NCBI RefSeq assembly: GCF_003987595.1
Contig: NZ_NGJZ01000001.1
Location: 496,001 to 560,000, forward strand
DNA: 64,000 bases
Source: Vagococcus entomophilus
Lineage (GTDB): Bacteria; Bacillota; Bacilli; Lactobacillales; Vagococcaceae
Direction of reading: 5' to 3'
Of this stretch, positions 18,090 through 27,412 are shown in pieces. Numbering within the stretch: the stretch's first letter is position 1; each line of letters starts with the position of its first letter. The position numbers were made by a program, and so were the translations under genes. A model generated the notes under the pieces. That model saw only the letters and a list, made by a program, of their open reading frames with translations. It did no database searches and was not told where the DNA came from.

Positions 18090-19523
18090 ATGGAAATGGA
18101 AGAAATACTGTATCGAAAATTTGGATACCAAGAATTTAAAGATGGACAAAAAGAAACTATTCAGCATATTTTATCTAGGCACCATACGATTGCCATATTA
18201 CCTACAGGGACAGGTAAATCACTGTGTTACCAATTTCCAAGCTATTTACTTGAGGGGCAAACGCTGATTATATCGCCACTTGTCTCTCTAATGGAAGATC
18301 AAGTAGCCCACTTGCAACAGATGGGAGAAAAAGAGGCTGTTGCACTAAATAGTTTACTTAGCTTTGAAGAAAAAAACTATCTGCTGAATCATCTAAAACA
18401 ATTTAAATTTATTTTTCTTAGTCCAGAAATGCTGGAACAAACAGCGGTTCAAGAGAAGCTTCAAACATTAGAAATTGGTCTATTTGTAGTCGATGAAGCC
18501 CATTGTATTTCACAATGGGGCGTTGATTTTAGACCTGAATACAGTCAGCTAAAAAAGGTGAGAAAAACGCTTCAAAATCCCCTGACCCTCGCTTTGACAG
18601 CTACAGCAACTCCAGAAGTTTTAGCAGATATCAAGGGAAAGTTATTAGCAGAAGACGAACAGATTGCAACTGTAATCAAATCAGTGAATCGGCCTAATAT
18701 TTATTATGCGGTCGAAAAAAATGCTGATAAGCTAAGGTACATCATTGACTTTGTTGAAAAATTTGCTGGGCCAGGGCTGATTTATTTTTCAAGTAAGAAA
18801 AAAGCAGAAGCAATCAGTGAACAGCTTCTTTTAAATACGGATAAAAAAGTCGCTTTTTATCATGGTGATATGAGTTCCCAAGATAGAATCAGCATTCAAA
18901 CTCAGTTTATACAAGGAAATTTAGATTTACTCTGTGCAACTAGTGCGTTTGGAATGGGAATCAACAAAAAAGATATCCGCTACATTATTCATTATCATTT
19001 ACCTGGTAGCGTGGAAGCTTATTTACAGGAAACTGGAAGAGCTGGAAGAGATGGGGAAAAGAGTCAAACGATATTATTATATGAAAAAGGCGACGAATGG
19101 ATTCACTATCGTCTGCAAGAAACATTAGCACGACAAATCGAAGAGATCCAGTTGTATCTTTCCTATCCAAAAAAGAAGCAAAAAATTTTTCAACAAAATT
19201 TAGATCAAACACAACAAAAATGGTTAGAAAACGAACAAGAAGATAGTGGGGATTTCGTTCAACATTTAGAAATGAAATTACAGGAAAAAAGAAAAAGTGT
19301 GGCGGATATGTTATCTTACATCGAAGAAAAAAAATGTCGTAGGGATTTTCTGTTAGCATATTTTGGTGAGCAAAAAAAACAAGAAGACCAACAGAAGCAT
19401 TCCTTTTGTTGTGATTGTTGCACAGAAGTGCCGGAGTGCTTTCCGCTAAGTGACAATAATGAGAATAAAGTAAAGGAGTTACCTACAACATGGGAAGAAG
19501 AATTAAAAAAACTATTCTTTTAG
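18090..19523 (+). CDS. recS: RecQ-family ATP-dependent DNA helicase, RecS type
   Basis: This 477-residue superfamily 2 helicase unwinds DNA 3' to 5' during repair. Visible motifs are 0 (FGYQEFKDGQ), I (PTGTGKS, near 38-45), II (DEAH), III (TATAT), V (SAFGMGINKKDIR) and VI (QETGRAGRDG). Near the C-terminus a RecQ zinc-binding region is seen (CRRDFLLAYFGE, later CCDCC). The winged-helix and HRDC domains of full-length RecQ are missing, as in Bacillus RecS (about 496 residues), which also follows ypbB. An N-terminal alternative ATG lies two codons on. Confidence 0.9.
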   Translation: MEMEEILYRKFGYQEFKDGQKETIQHILSRHHTIAILPTGTGKSLCYQFPSYLLEGQTLIISPLVSLMEDQVAHLQQMGEKEAVALNSLLSFEEKNYLLNHLKQFKFIFLSPEMLEQTAVQEKLQTLEIGLFVVDEAHCISQWGVDFRPEYSQLKKVRKTLQNPLTLALTATATPEVLADIKGKLLAEDEQIATVIKSVNRPNIYYAVEKNADKLRYIIDFVEKFAGPGLIYFSSKKKAEAISEQLLLNTDKKVAFYHGDMSSQDRISIQTQFIQGNLDLLCATSAFGMGINKKDIRYIIHYHLPGSVEAYLQETGRAGRDGEKSQTILLYEKGDEWIHYRLQETLARQIEEIQLYLSYPKKKQKIFQQNLDQTQQKWLENEQEDSGDFVQHLEMKLQEKRKSVADMLSYIEEKKCRRDFLLAYFGEQKKQEDQQKHSFCCDCCTEVPECFPLSDNNENKVKELPTTWEEELKKLFF

Positions 19524-19592
19524 AGAAATTTAAGGACATGCCTTCAATAAATATGGTAAAATAATAAGAAATAGAGCTAAGGAGGATTCTTT

Positions 19593-20144
19593 GTGAGTAA
19601 AGACAAAAAAACAAAAGAGCCATGGGAACAACCCATTTATGAATCAGATGAGGAATCTGCAAATTCTCGTTCTGCAAAAAGAGGGGGGAAAAAAGGCGAC
19701 GGTATTTTTAACACAGTCCTAATTATTTTAATTTTATTAGTTATCGCAGTACCGACCGGCCTATGGTATTATGCAACTCATGGGGACAATAATTTAAATA
19801 ACCCAACTGAAAGTCAGGCTGTTGAGTCTACTACTTCTTCCAAAAAAGTAGCAGCAAGTTCTTCCGCAACAACGACTTCATCTTCTAGTGAGACGACAGA
19901 ATCTACAACGACGACTACGACTGTAGCACCAGAAGCTACTACCACTACAAGTGAGCAAACGGTAGAGTCCACTACACAAACAACAGCTGCTGACAACACT
20001 GCTTCAGGTTCCTACACAGTAAAAGCAGGAGATAATCTGTATCGAATTGCTGTTAATCATGGGATGACACTAGATGAACTGAAAGCATTAAACGGAATCT
20101 CTGATAACAGTATTTCGGTTGGTCAAACGTTAAAAGTGAAATAA
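19593..20144 (+). CDS. LysM-domain membrane-anchored protein (YpbE-like)
   Basis: The 183-residue protein has a charged cytoplasmic N-terminus, one membrane helix (about 38-60), a low-complexity Ser/Thr linker (73-138) typical of cell-wall-spanning regions, and one C-terminal LysM domain (140-183; YTVKAGDNLYRIA, SVGQTLKV) that should bind peptidoglycan. It is a signal-anchor type II protein with the LysM outside. The GTG start has AAGGAGG upstream. Position after recS matches Bacillus ypbE. The linker was probably expanded by codon slippage and will vary between strains. Confidence 0.9.
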   Translation: MSKDKKTKEPWEQPIYESDEESANSRSAKRGGKKGDGIFNTVLIILILLVIAVPTGLWYYATHGDNNLNNPTESQAVESTTSSKKVAASSSATTTSSSSETTESTTTTTTVAPEATTTTSEQTVESTTQTTAADNTASGSYTVKAGDNLYRIAVNHGMTLDELKALNGISDNSISVGQTLKVK

Positions 20145-20148
20145 AGTG

Positions 20149-20175
20149 AAAAGCTATCTTTTGGTAGCTTTTTTT
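20149..20175 (+). terminator. Terminator after the LysM gene
   Basis: AAAAGCTA and TAGCTTTT pair around an 8-nt loop, followed by further T. cmk begins 12 bases later, so some read-through is likely needed unless cmk has its own promoter. Confidence 0.82.
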
Positions 20176-20186
20176 CAAGTGAATGA

Positions 20187-20891
20187 ATGGGATGTGTAGA
20201 AAAAGAAATGGTAGAAAAGCTTAAGATTGCAATTGATGGGCCTGCCTCTGCTGGTAAAAGTACGGTGGCTAAAATATTAGCTAAAAAATTAAACTATATT
20301 TATTGTGATACTGGGGCTATGTATCGTACCTTAACTTATATGGCTTTAAAGGAAAACGCAATTTCTGATGAGAATCATTTAGTCAAATTATTAGATCAAG
20401 CAAAGATTACTTTTGAGCAGAGAGTTGACGGGCAACATGTTTTTTTAAACAATCAAGATGTAACTGAAGTGATTAGACAAACTGATGTCACGAATAACGT
20501 TTCCGCTGTTTCAGCTTTTCCAAAAGTAAGAGAAGAATTAGTGAAAAGACAACAAGAGATTGCAAAAGAAGGCGCCATTGTCATGGACGGTCGAGATATT
20601 GGAACGGCTGTTTTACCACTTGCAGAAGTCAAATTTTTTTTAGTTGCAAGTGTTGAGGAACGAGCAATGCGCCGCTATAAAGAAAATCTATCAAAAAATA
20701 TTGAGACCAATTTTGAGACGTTAAAACAAGAGATTGAGCGCAGAGATTATCTGGATACCACAAGAAAAGTCTCACCGTTGACTCAGGCAAAAGATGCCAA
20801 GCTGATCGATACGACAGGGCTTAATATTCAAGAAGTAGTAGTAAAAATGCTAGAATATATCCAAAGTTTATCAGTACTAAAGCAAAAGTAG
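20187..20891 (+). CDS. cmk: Cytidylate kinase
   Basis: Cmk phosphorylates CMP and dCMP to the diphosphates. The P-loop [13 protein letters not shown], the substrate-binding YCDTGAMYR, and DGRDIGTAV are present, and the length (up to 234 residues) is normal. The start is uncertain: ATG 20187 and ATG 20208 are both in frame and neither has a clear ribosome site; the family usually begins only a few residues before the P-loop, which favours 20208. In Bacillus cmk is likewise followed by the S1 gene ypfD and der. Confidence 0.93.
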   Translation: MGCVEKEMVEKLKIAIDGPASAGKSTVAKILAKKLNYIYCDTGAMYRTLTYMALKENAISDENHLVKLLDQAKITFEQRVDGQHVFLNNQDVTEVIRQTDVTNNVSAVSAFPKVREELVKRQQEIAKEGAIVMDGRDIGTAVLPLAEVKFFLVASVEERAMRRYKENLSKNIETNFETLKQEIERRDYLDTTRKVSPLTQAKDAKLIDTTGLNIQEVVVKMLEYIQSLSVLKQK

Positions 20892-20970
20892 ATCTTTAGG
20901 CTGGAAAATATACGATATTTTAGGTATGATAAGAATGAAAAGAATTTGTCGCTGAGGGGGAAACTATGTT

Positions 20971-22158
20971 ATGTCAGATTTAAATGAAAATATTAGCAAA
21001 GAAATGTTAGAAGCAATGAACAGTGTTCAAGAAGTGGCCATCGGTGATACTGTGAGCGGGGAAGTCCTTGCAATTGATGATGGCAAACAACTAATCGTAG
21101 GAATTCAAGGTGCCGGTGTTGAAGGCGTTGTACCTTTTAAAGAGTTATCTGCTTTTCCAGTAGAAAATATCGAAGATGTTGCAAAAGTTGGGGATGTACT
21201 AGATTTAGTCGTGATTGCCCCCATTAAAGATAAAGAAAACGGCAGTTACTTACTGTCAAAACGACGTTTAGATGCTAAAAAAGTTTGGGAACAAATCGAA
21301 GCAGACTTTAAAGCGGATAAAATTGTAGAAGCACCTGTTACAGGTGTGGTAAAAGGCGGGTTAGTTGTAGATTTGGGTGTCCGAGGTTTTGTACCTGCTT
21401 CTATGGTTGCGGAACGTTTTGTAGATGATTTTTCTAGCTACAAAGGACAAACCTTGACGTTTAAAATTGTTGAAATTGAACCTTCTGAAAATCGTTTGAT
21501 TTTATCGCGTAAAGCAGTTCTTCAAGCCGAAAAAGAAGCAGCTGAAAAAGAAATTTTTGGTAAACTTCAAGCTGGAGAGGTTGTAGAAGGGACCGTCGCA
21601 CGTTTGACAAACTTTGGTGCATTTATTGATCTTGGTGGCGTAGATGGACTCGTTCATATCTCGGAAATTTCACACGCACATGTTGCAAAACCAGAGGATG
21701 TTTTAGCGGTTGGTGATAAAGTAAGCGTGAAAGTCTTATCGGTTGACGAAGAGAAACATCGCATTTCTCTATCAATTAAAGAAACAGTGCCTGGACCTTG
21801 GACAGATATTGAAGAAAAAGCGGGTGTTGGAACAGTTCTAGCAGGGACAGTCAAACGCCTGACTGACTTTGGCGCTTTCGTTGAAATTTACCCTGGTGTC
21901 GAAGGACTTGTTCACATCTCTCAAATTTCGCACAAACATGTAGCAACACCTCATGAAGTGCTAAAAGAAGGCGAAGAAGTTCAAGTGAAAGTTTTGGAAG
22001 TCCATCCAGAAGAACACCGTATTGGATTAAGTATCAAAGCCTTACAAGAAAAGATTGAGCCTCAAAAAGAAACAGAAGAATCCTTTGAGTTACCCGAAGA
22101 AAACACTGGTTTTACACTAGGGGATCTCTTAGGTAAGTCAGATTCTAATGAAGAATAA
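20971..22158 (+). CDS. rpsA: 30S ribosomal protein S1 homologue (four S1 domains)
   Basis: The 395-residue protein has four S1 RNA-binding repeats, starting near residues 20, 105, 190 and 275. The third and fourth (RLTNFGAFIDLGGVDGLVHISEISH and its near copy) are the best conserved. Gram-negative S1 has six repeats; low-GC Gram-positives carry this four-repeat form (Bacillus YpfD), which is less firmly bound to the ribosome. An acidic tail follows. GAGGGGG lies about 10 bases before the ATG. It lies between cmk and der as in Bacillus and is followed by an elaborate hairpin. Confidence 0.94.
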   Translation: MSDLNENISKEMLEAMNSVQEVAIGDTVSGEVLAIDDGKQLIVGIQGAGVEGVVPFKELSAFPVENIEDVAKVGDVLDLVVIAPIKDKENGSYLLSKRRLDAKKVWEQIEADFKADKIVEAPVTGVVKGGLVVDLGVRGFVPASMVAERFVDDFSSYKGQTLTFKIVEIEPSENRLILSRKAVLQAEKEAAEKEIFGKLQAGEVVEGTVARLTNFGAFIDLGGVDGLVHISEISHAHVAKPEDVLAVGDKVSVKVLSVDEEKHRISLSIKETVPGPWTDIEEKAGVGTVLAGTVKRLTDFGAFVEIYPGVEGLVHISQISHKHVATPHEVLKEGEEVQVKVLEVHPEEHRIGLSIKALQEKIEPQKETEESFELPEENTGFTLGDLLGKSDSNEE

Positions 22159-22186
22159 AATTGTTTTTTAGAAATTAAACAATAAT

Positions 22187-22266
22187 AAGTGACGAAGGGT
22201 AAGCTATCTGGATAAAAGATGTTTGTTCATCTTTTAAATTCATGCTTGCACTTTGTCACTTTTTTG
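22187..22266 (+). terminator. Long branched hairpin terminator after rpsA
   Basis: AAGTGACGAAG (22187-22197) pairs with CTTTGTCACTT (22251-22261), extended by AAGC with GCTT. A second hairpin lies inside the loop (AAAAGATG with CATCTTTT, 22214-22235). Six T follow. It is much longer than needed for a simple terminator. Confidence 0.75.
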
Positions 22267-22376
22267 GCAGTAAAGTAAGAAAATAACGGGAAACGTTCTG
22301 ATTGTACTTGCCTTAGTACCTATTATTAAGGTAAACTACTATGGGATTGAAAGAATAGAAGGAGGTATTTGTATAT

Positions 22377-23687
22377 ATGGCAAATCCGACAATTGCAATT
22401 GTAGGTCGACCAAACGTAGGGAAATCCACATTATTTAACCGTATTGCTGGTGAAAGAATCTCTATTGTTGAAGATGTTCCTGGTGTGACTCGTGATAGAA
22501 TTTATGCAACGGGTGAATGGTTAGGAAGAGAGTTCAACATTATTGATACTGGTGGAATCGACTTAGGTAACGAGCCTTTTATGGAGCAAATAAAGTATCA
22601 AGCAGAAATAGCGATTGAAGAAGCAGATGTGATTATTCTTGTGTCAAGCGGAAGAGAAGGCGTGACAGATGCAGATGAGATGGTGGCACGAATTCTTTAT
22701 AAGAGTAAAAAACCTGTTTTACTAGCAGTTAATAAAGTGGACAATCCAGAAATGAGAAATGATATTTACGAATTTTATGCTTTGGGCTTAGGGGATCCGT
22801 ACCCGGTTTCAAGTAGTCATGGGATTGGTTTAGGAGATTTATTAGATGAAGCGGTCAAACAATTTTCTACGGATATGGAAGAAGAAGACGATGGAACGAT
22901 TAAATTTAGTTTGATTGGTCGTCCAAATGTAGGAAAATCTTCCTTAATCAATGCATTACTGGGAGAAGAACGTGTGATTGTCTCAGATGTTGCAGGGACT
23001 ACCCGTGATGCAATCGATACGCACTTTACTTCTCCAGATGGGCAACCTTTTGTCATGATTGACACAGCAGGTATGAGAAAACGTGGAAAAGTATACGAAT
23101 CAACTGAAAAGTATAGCGTGATGCGTGCGATGCGTGCGATTGATCGTTCTGATGTGGTGCTGATGGTTCTTAATGCAGAAGAAGGAATTCGGGAATATGA
23201 TAAACGGATTGCTGGTTTTGCTCATGAGGCAGGTAAAGGAATGATTATTGTTGTCAATAAATGGGATACGCTTGAAAAAGAAACGAATACCATGCGTGAT
23301 TTTGAACAGAAAATTCGCGATGAGTTCCGTTATTTAGATTATGCCCCAATTATTTTTGTATCTGCTAAAACGAAGCAGCGACTAAATCAGCTACCAGAGT
23401 TAATTGAAAAGGTGAGCATGAATCAAAATCTTCGCGTTCCATCTTCTTTATTAAATGATGTCATAATGGATGCAGTAGCACTCAACCCAACACCAACGGA
23501 TAAAGGGAAACGCTTGAAAATATTTTATGCCACTCAAGTAGCAGTGAAGCCTCCTGCTTTTGTTATTTTTGTCAACGAGGAAGAAATGATGCACTTTTCT
23601 TATGCCAGATTCTTAGAGAATCAAATCCGCAAAGCGTTCACTTTCGAGGGAACACCTATTCGTATTATGCCACGAAGAAGAAAGTGA
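22377..23687 (+). CDS. der: Ribosome biogenesis GTPase Der (EngA)
   Basis: Der is an essential GTPase with two tandem G domains that assists 50S subunit maturation. Both are clear: first GRPNVGKST (near 10-18) with DTGG and NKVD, second GRPNVGKSS (near 182-190) with DTAG and NKWD. A KH-like RNA-binding domain follows from about residue 350 ([24 protein letters not shown]). The length of 436 residues is standard. GGAGG lies upstream of the ATG. It is followed by hup, as in Enterococcus. Confidence 0.97.
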   Translation: MANPTIAIVGRPNVGKSTLFNRIAGERISIVEDVPGVTRDRIYATGEWLGREFNIIDTGGIDLGNEPFMEQIKYQAEIAIEEADVIILVSSGREGVTDADEMVARILYKSKKPVLLAVNKVDNPEMRNDIYEFYALGLGDPYPVSSSHGIGLGDLLDEAVKQFSTDMEEEDDGTIKFSLIGRPNVGKSSLINALLGEERVIVSDVAGTTRDAIDTHFTSPDGQPFVMIDTAGMRKRGKVYESTEKYSVMRAMRAIDRSDVVLMVLNAEEGIREYDKRIAGFAHEAGKGMIIVVNKWDTLEKETNTMRDFEQKIRDEFRYLDYAPIIFVSAKTKQRLNQLPELIEKVSMNQNLRVPSSLLNDVIMDAVALNPTPTDKGKRLKIFYATQVAVKPPAFVIFVNEEEMMHFSYARFLENQIRKAFTFEGTPIRIMPRRRK

Positions 23688-23819
23688 AAACGGTATTTTA
23701 CCATAGTTGATATCGTATTGCAATATGATAGGTATAATGAACGAAAAAACTTCAATTTTATGAAAAAAAACCGTAAAATCCTTGCCATTAAAGCATTCGT
23801 ATGATATCTTGAATATATA

Positions 23820-23872
23820 AATATTGAACGATTCAATATTTAAAATGTCGTTTTTGGACCACTCAAAAACGA
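23820..23872 (+). other. Two hairpins in the hup leader
   Basis: AATATTGAA pairs with TTCAATATT (23820-23840, 3-nt loop), and TCGTTTTTG pairs with CAAAAACGA (23848-23872, 7-nt loop). They lie 60-110 bases ahead of the hup start and have no T run, so they are not simple terminators. The first is also a palindrome that could be bound as DNA. The function is unknown. Confidence 0.5.
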
Positions 23873-23931
23873 TCACCTGAATGATGTTAAATAAGCATCC
23901 ATTCTCTATTTGGAGGAGGTGAAATGGTAAC

Positions 23932-24207
23932 ATGGCAAACAAAGCTGAATTAATCGATAGCGTTGCAACTTCAACAGGTTTAACTAAAAAAGATGCAACT
24001 GCCGCTGTTGACGCTGTTTTTTCAACAATCCAAGATTCTCTTGCAAAAGGAGAAAAAGTTCAATTGATTGGATTTGGTAACTTTGAAGTTCGTGAACGTG
24101 CTGCACGTAAAGGACGTAACCCACAAACAGGTGCAGAAATTAAAATTCCTGCAAGCAAAGTACCTGCGTTCAAAGCTGGTAAAGCGTTAAAAGATGCTGT
24201 TAAATAA
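23932..24207 (+). CDS. hup: DNA-binding protein HU
   Basis: HU is the small histone-like protein that bends and compacts DNA. The 91-residue sequence shows the family pattern: two N-terminal helices, [21 protein letters not shown] with the DNA-contacting arm near residues 46-66, then [19 protein letters not shown]. Codon use is strongly biased, as in a highly expressed gene. The ribosome site is very strong (GGAGGAGGTG). It sits alone with a long leader of about 240 bases after der and a strong terminator behind. Confidence 0.98.
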   Translation: MANKAELIDSVATSTGLTKKDATAAVDAVFSTIQDSLAKGEKVQLIGFGNFEVRERAARKGRNPQTGAEIKIPASKVPAFKAGKALKDAVK

Positions 24208-24212
24208 AACAG

Positions 24213-24257
24213 AAAAAAAAGACTAGTTTCAGAATTTATTCTGGCTAGTCTTTTTTT
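24213..24257 (+). terminator. Strong terminator after hup
   Basis: AAAAAAAGACTAG pairs with CTAGTCTTTTTTT, and an inner CAGAA-TTCTG stem closes the top. A long T run forms the 3' arm. Confidence 0.92.
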
Positions 24258-24348
24258 GTGCATGAATGGCTATTTTAGTCGCTTTATGCTAGAATATGGA
24301 AAATAAGAGTAATCCAAAATGGATTTGGTTAATATAAGGAGCAAAAAG

Positions 24349-25599
24349 ATGCAATCATATAGTAAAAAAATGGCAGAAGCAATAGCAAATCAAGATACAT
24401 CAAGTGCACAACTGCATTTTGAAAAAGCGCTAGAAAAAGACACGCCTGAGGAGTTGGGAAGTCTGGGAGAACATTTATTTGAGCTAGGTTTTTTAGAAGA
24501 AGCTCAGACTATCTTTAGCCAGCTTTTAGAAAAATTTCCAGAAGCAGAAGAATTGCATATTCCTTTAGCAGAAATTGCGATTGAAAACAATGAGATTGAT
24601 GAAGCTTTTACACATCTAGAAGCGGTTCCTAAACAACATCCAGTTTACATAGAGTCTCTTCTTGTATTGGCAGATCTATATCAAGTTCTTGGATTGCCAG
24701 AGGTAAGTGAGTTAAAATTAAAAGAGGCAAAAAAAATCCTCTTAGATGAACCGCTGCTTGACTTTGCCTTAGCAGAACTGTATTTTAATTCAGAAAAATT
24801 TTCAGAGGCGTTAGATTTATATCTGGATTTAATCAAAAAAGGTTTTGACCAATTTTCAGAAGTAGCACTTAGCGAAAGAGTTGGAGTATGCTACAGTATG
24901 GCGGGAAATTTTGAAGAGGCGGTTCCATATTTGGAGGCAGCACTAACACTTAATAGGAGTGAAGACCATTTATTTCAGCTTGCGTTTACTTTTATGCAGA
25001 TGCATGAAAATCAAAAAGCAATTGTTTTATTTCAAGAATTAAAAGAACTCTCGCCAACGTATCAGTCATTGTACTTATACCTGGGAGACTTGCTTCAAGA
25101 AGAAGGCCAACTAGCGGAAAGCTTGTCTGTATTAGAAGAGGGGATTGAACAAAACCCGTATCAAGTTTCTTTGTACCAATTAGCAGCAGAAGTCGCGTTC
25201 AAGCTTGGAAAGATTGAAGTTTCTGAAGGTTACTTGAAAAAAGCCGTTGAGCTAGAAGAAGATATTGAGGCATCCTTAATGGCGCTGACAAATCTATATA
25301 TAAATGAAGACAGATACGAAGAAATTGTTTCGCTAAGTCAAAAGTATCAGTTCTCTGAAAATCCTTACTTACTATGGAATTTGGCACATGCACAAAATGA
25401 ATTGGAAGAATATGGTGAAGCGAAGCTTTATTATAGCAAAGCAGCTGATGCTTTAGGACATCATGCGGAATTTTTAAAAGAATATGGGTTGTTCTTACGT
25501 GAAGAAGGAGAATTAGAGCAAGCTCGAGTATTGTTAACACATTATCTGGAACATGAGCCAGAGGATTTGACTATTATAGAGTTATTAGCTGAAGATTAA
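24349..25599 (+). CDS. Tetratricopeptide repeat protein (YpiA-like)
   Basis: The 416-residue, very acidic protein consists almost wholly of degenerate TPR helix pairs of about 34 residues (for example ELGSLGEHLFELGFLEEAQ and LGDLLQEEGQLAESLSVLEE). TPR solenoids are protein-binding scaffolds. Start ATG 24349 has AAGGAG 7 bases upstream; ATG 24319 lacks one. It is followed 16 bases later by reoY. The same pair (ypiA-ypiB) occurs in Bacillus, so the two may act together, but the partner of this protein is not known from sequence. Confidence 0.88.
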   Translation: MQSYSKKMAEAIANQDTSSAQLHFEKALEKDTPEELGSLGEHLFELGFLEEAQTIFSQLLEKFPEAEELHIPLAEIAIENNEIDEAFTHLEAVPKQHPVYIESLLVLADLYQVLGLPEVSELKLKEAKKILLDEPLLDFALAELYFNSEKFSEALDLYLDLIKKGFDQFSEVALSERVGVCYSMAGNFEEAVPYLEAALTLNRSEDHLFQLAFTFMQMHENQKAIVLFQELKELSPTYQSLYLYLGDLLQEEGQLAESLSVLEEGIEQNPYQVSLYQLAAEVAFKLGKIEVSEGYLKKAVELEEDIEASLMALTNLYINEDRYEEIVSLSQKYQFSENPYLLWNLAHAQNELEEYGEAKLYYSKAADALGHHAEFLKEYGLFLREEGELEQARVLLTHYLEHEPEDLTIIELLAED

Positions 25600-25615
25600 T
25601 AAAGGGGGGCGCGCC

Positions 25616-26164
25616 ATGCAAGTAGATGTTCAGACAAAAAAGAATTTTTTGAGTTGGCTTGTTGCCACTGTCCAATTCCCCAGAAGAGAAATTTATTGGA
25701 TGATTAACTATCTAGTTAGTCATGATAGTGTTCTAGAAAATCTGCACATTGTTGAACATGCTGACAAAACACCAAGAGGACTAAGGCTATCAGCAAACAA
25801 GGCGCATAAAGAAGCACTAACGCTTTTCATAGAAGAACATGAATTTATTAATTCTGAACAAATTTTCCACGAGATTCGGATGAATTGGAAAAAGGAGTTA
25901 TTTGTGGAGTTTGATTTTGAGGGGAAGTGGCACTCAGAAAAGTATCTCCGTGTATTGGAAGATAATCCATATAATTCTTGGAATGATACGATTCATCCTG
26001 AAATTGTCTCGTCAATTGAAAATTTTTTACATCAAAAGGAAAAACAATTGGAAATTGAGGCATTATACCAAGAAATTGATCACGCATTAGAGACAAATAA
26101 TCGAGCTGACTTTGAAGTGTTAACGGAAAAACTAGCAGAAAAGTTGAGGGAAACAGTTCGTTGA
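25616..26164 (+). CDS. reoY: ReoY/YpiB, regulator of ClpCP-dependent MurA turnover
   Basis: The 182-residue protein belongs to the UPF0302 family (YpiB). In Listeria the homologue ReoY works with ReoM, a target of the PASTA kinase, to direct MurA to ClpCP degradation and so limits peptidoglycan synthesis. The family N-terminus (KKNFLSWLVATVQFPRREIYWMINYL) is clear, and the middle holds the conserved FDFEGKW. A short C-terminal helix follows. An unusually G-rich ribosome site (AGGGGGG) precedes the ATG. It is paired with the TPR gene upstream. The role here is inferred from the family. Confidence 0.9.
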   Translation: MQVDVQTKKNFLSWLVATVQFPRREIYWMINYLVSHDSVLENLHIVEHADKTPRGLRLSANKAHKEALTLFIEEHEFINSEQIFHEIRMNWKKELFVEFDFEGKWHSEKYLRVLEDNPYNSWNDTIHPEIVSSIENFLHQKEKQLEIEALYQEIDHALETNNRADFEVLTEKLAEKLRETVR

Positions 26165-26177
26165 TTGAGATAACGGA

Positions 26178-26208
26178 GAGTCAGGACAAAATGTCGGGCT
26201 CTTTTTTG
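26178..26208 (+). terminator. Terminator after reoY
   Basis: A stem with mismatches (GAGTC-AGGACA with TGTC-GGGCTC, AAA loop) is followed by six T. Confidence 0.65.
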
Positions 26209-26277
26209 TTGAAATAGTTTGCATAATGAAGACATTTTGATAAGATTAAAGAGAGTGTTACAACTAGGAGGAAAGGT

Positions 26278-26628
26278 ATGCAAAATGAGAAAGAACAAAC
26301 ATTAAAAGAGATGCAGTTGGAGGTAGATGACTATATTCAACAATTCAAGGCAGGGTATTTTTCTCCGCTTGCACAACTTGCTAGACTTACAGAAGAAGTT
26401 GGTGAACTAGCTAGAGAAGTCAACCACGTTTACGGAGAAAAGCCCAAGAAAATAAACGAAGAAAAAAATACGGTAGAAGAAGAGTTAGCAGATGTATTAA
26501 TAGTAGCAATTATGATGGCTAATTCGCTTGATTTAGATTTAACAGATGCATTTCAAAAAAATATGGAAAAGTTCAATCAACGGGATAAGTTTCGTTTTGA
26601 ACGAAAGGATGGACAAAAACATGATTAA
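26278..26628 (+). CDS. MazG-like nucleotide pyrophosphohydrolase (YpjD-like)
   Basis: The 116-residue protein is a single-domain all-alpha NTP pyrophosphohydrolase of the MazG superfamily. The metal-binding residues are visible as [10 protein letters not shown] (near 41-50) and EEELADVLI (near 66-74), the usual ExxE and ExxD pair. Such enzymes remove abnormal or excess nucleotides; the actual substrate is not known. AGGAGG precedes the ATG. It overlaps dapB by 8 bases; in Bacillus ypjD also lies directly before dapB. Confidence 0.88.
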   Translation: MQNEKEQTLKEMQLEVDDYIQQFKAGYFSPLAQLARLTEEVGELAREVNHVYGEKPKKINEEKNTVEEELADVLIVAIMMANSLDLDLTDAFQKNMEKFNQRDKFRFERKDGQKHD

Positions 26629-27412
26629 AATAGTCGTAGCAGGTTTTAAAGGAAGAATGGGTGCAACCGCAACAAAAATGGTAATAGAACATGAAAGATT
26701 TGAATTGGTAGGAGTATTAGATCCGCATGCACAAGAAAAAAATCTTAGTGAAATTTCTGATTATCAAGAATTAAATGTACCAGTTTTTAAAGAAAAAGAA
26801 ACACTTGTTAAAAGTGTGGTAGCGGATGCCTGGATTGATTTTACAATTCCCAAAGTTGCCTATGAAAATACGTATTTTGCATTAGAAAATAAGATTGCTC
26901 CAGTTGTGGGGACAACAGGGTTTACCGAAGAACAAGTGGCTAGTTTAATCAAACTTTCTAAAGCTCAAAAAACAGGAGGGCTAATTGCACCAAACTTTGC
27001 GATTGGCGCTGTTTTGATGATGGAGTTTGCTACTAAAGCTGTCCAGTATTTCCCAGATGTTGAAATCATTGAATTGCATCATGATAATAAATTAGATGCA
27101 CCGAGTGGAACAGCTGTTAAAACAGCAGAAATGATGGAGGAAGTTCGTGCTAAAAAAGCTCAAGGGAATCCTGATGAAAAAGAAACGATCAAAGGAGCTC
27201 GTGGTGCAGATTATGAAGGAATGAGAATCCACAGTGTTCGTTTACCAGGATTAATTGCACATCAGCAAGTACAATTTGGTGGCACTGGAGAAGGATTAAC
27301 CATTCGTCATGATTCGTATGACCGAGCATCATTTATGTCAGGTGTTGCTTTGGGATGTGAAAAAGTTGTAGAGCTTAAAGAATTAGTATATGGGTTGGAA
27401 AATCTTTTATGA
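26621..27412 (+). CDS. dapB: 4-hydroxy-tetrahydrodipicolinate reductase
   Basis: DapB reduces the product of DapA with NAD(P)H in lysine and diaminopimelate synthesis. The 263-residue protein has the nucleotide-binding [20 protein letters not shown], and the catalytic stretch [13 protein letters not shown] near residue 155. The start at 26621 has AAAGGATGG upstream and gives [14 protein letters not shown]; the frame extends further upstream but is overlapped by the pyrophosphohydrolase gene. Its stop overlaps the cca start (ATGA). No other dap genes are nearby. Confidence 0.95.
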   Translation: MIKIVVAGFKGRMGATATKMVIEHERFELVGVLDPHAQEKNLSEISDYQELNVPVFKEKETLVKSVVADAWIDFTIPKVAYENTYFALENKIAPVVGTTGFTEEQVASLIKLSKAQKTGGLIAPNFAIGAVLMMEFATKAVQYFPDVEIIELHHDNKLDAPSGTAVKTAEMMEEVRAKKAQGNPDEKETIKGARGADYEGMRIHSVRLPGLIAHQQVQFGGTGEGLTIRHDSYDRASFMSGVALGCEKVVELKELVYGLENLL

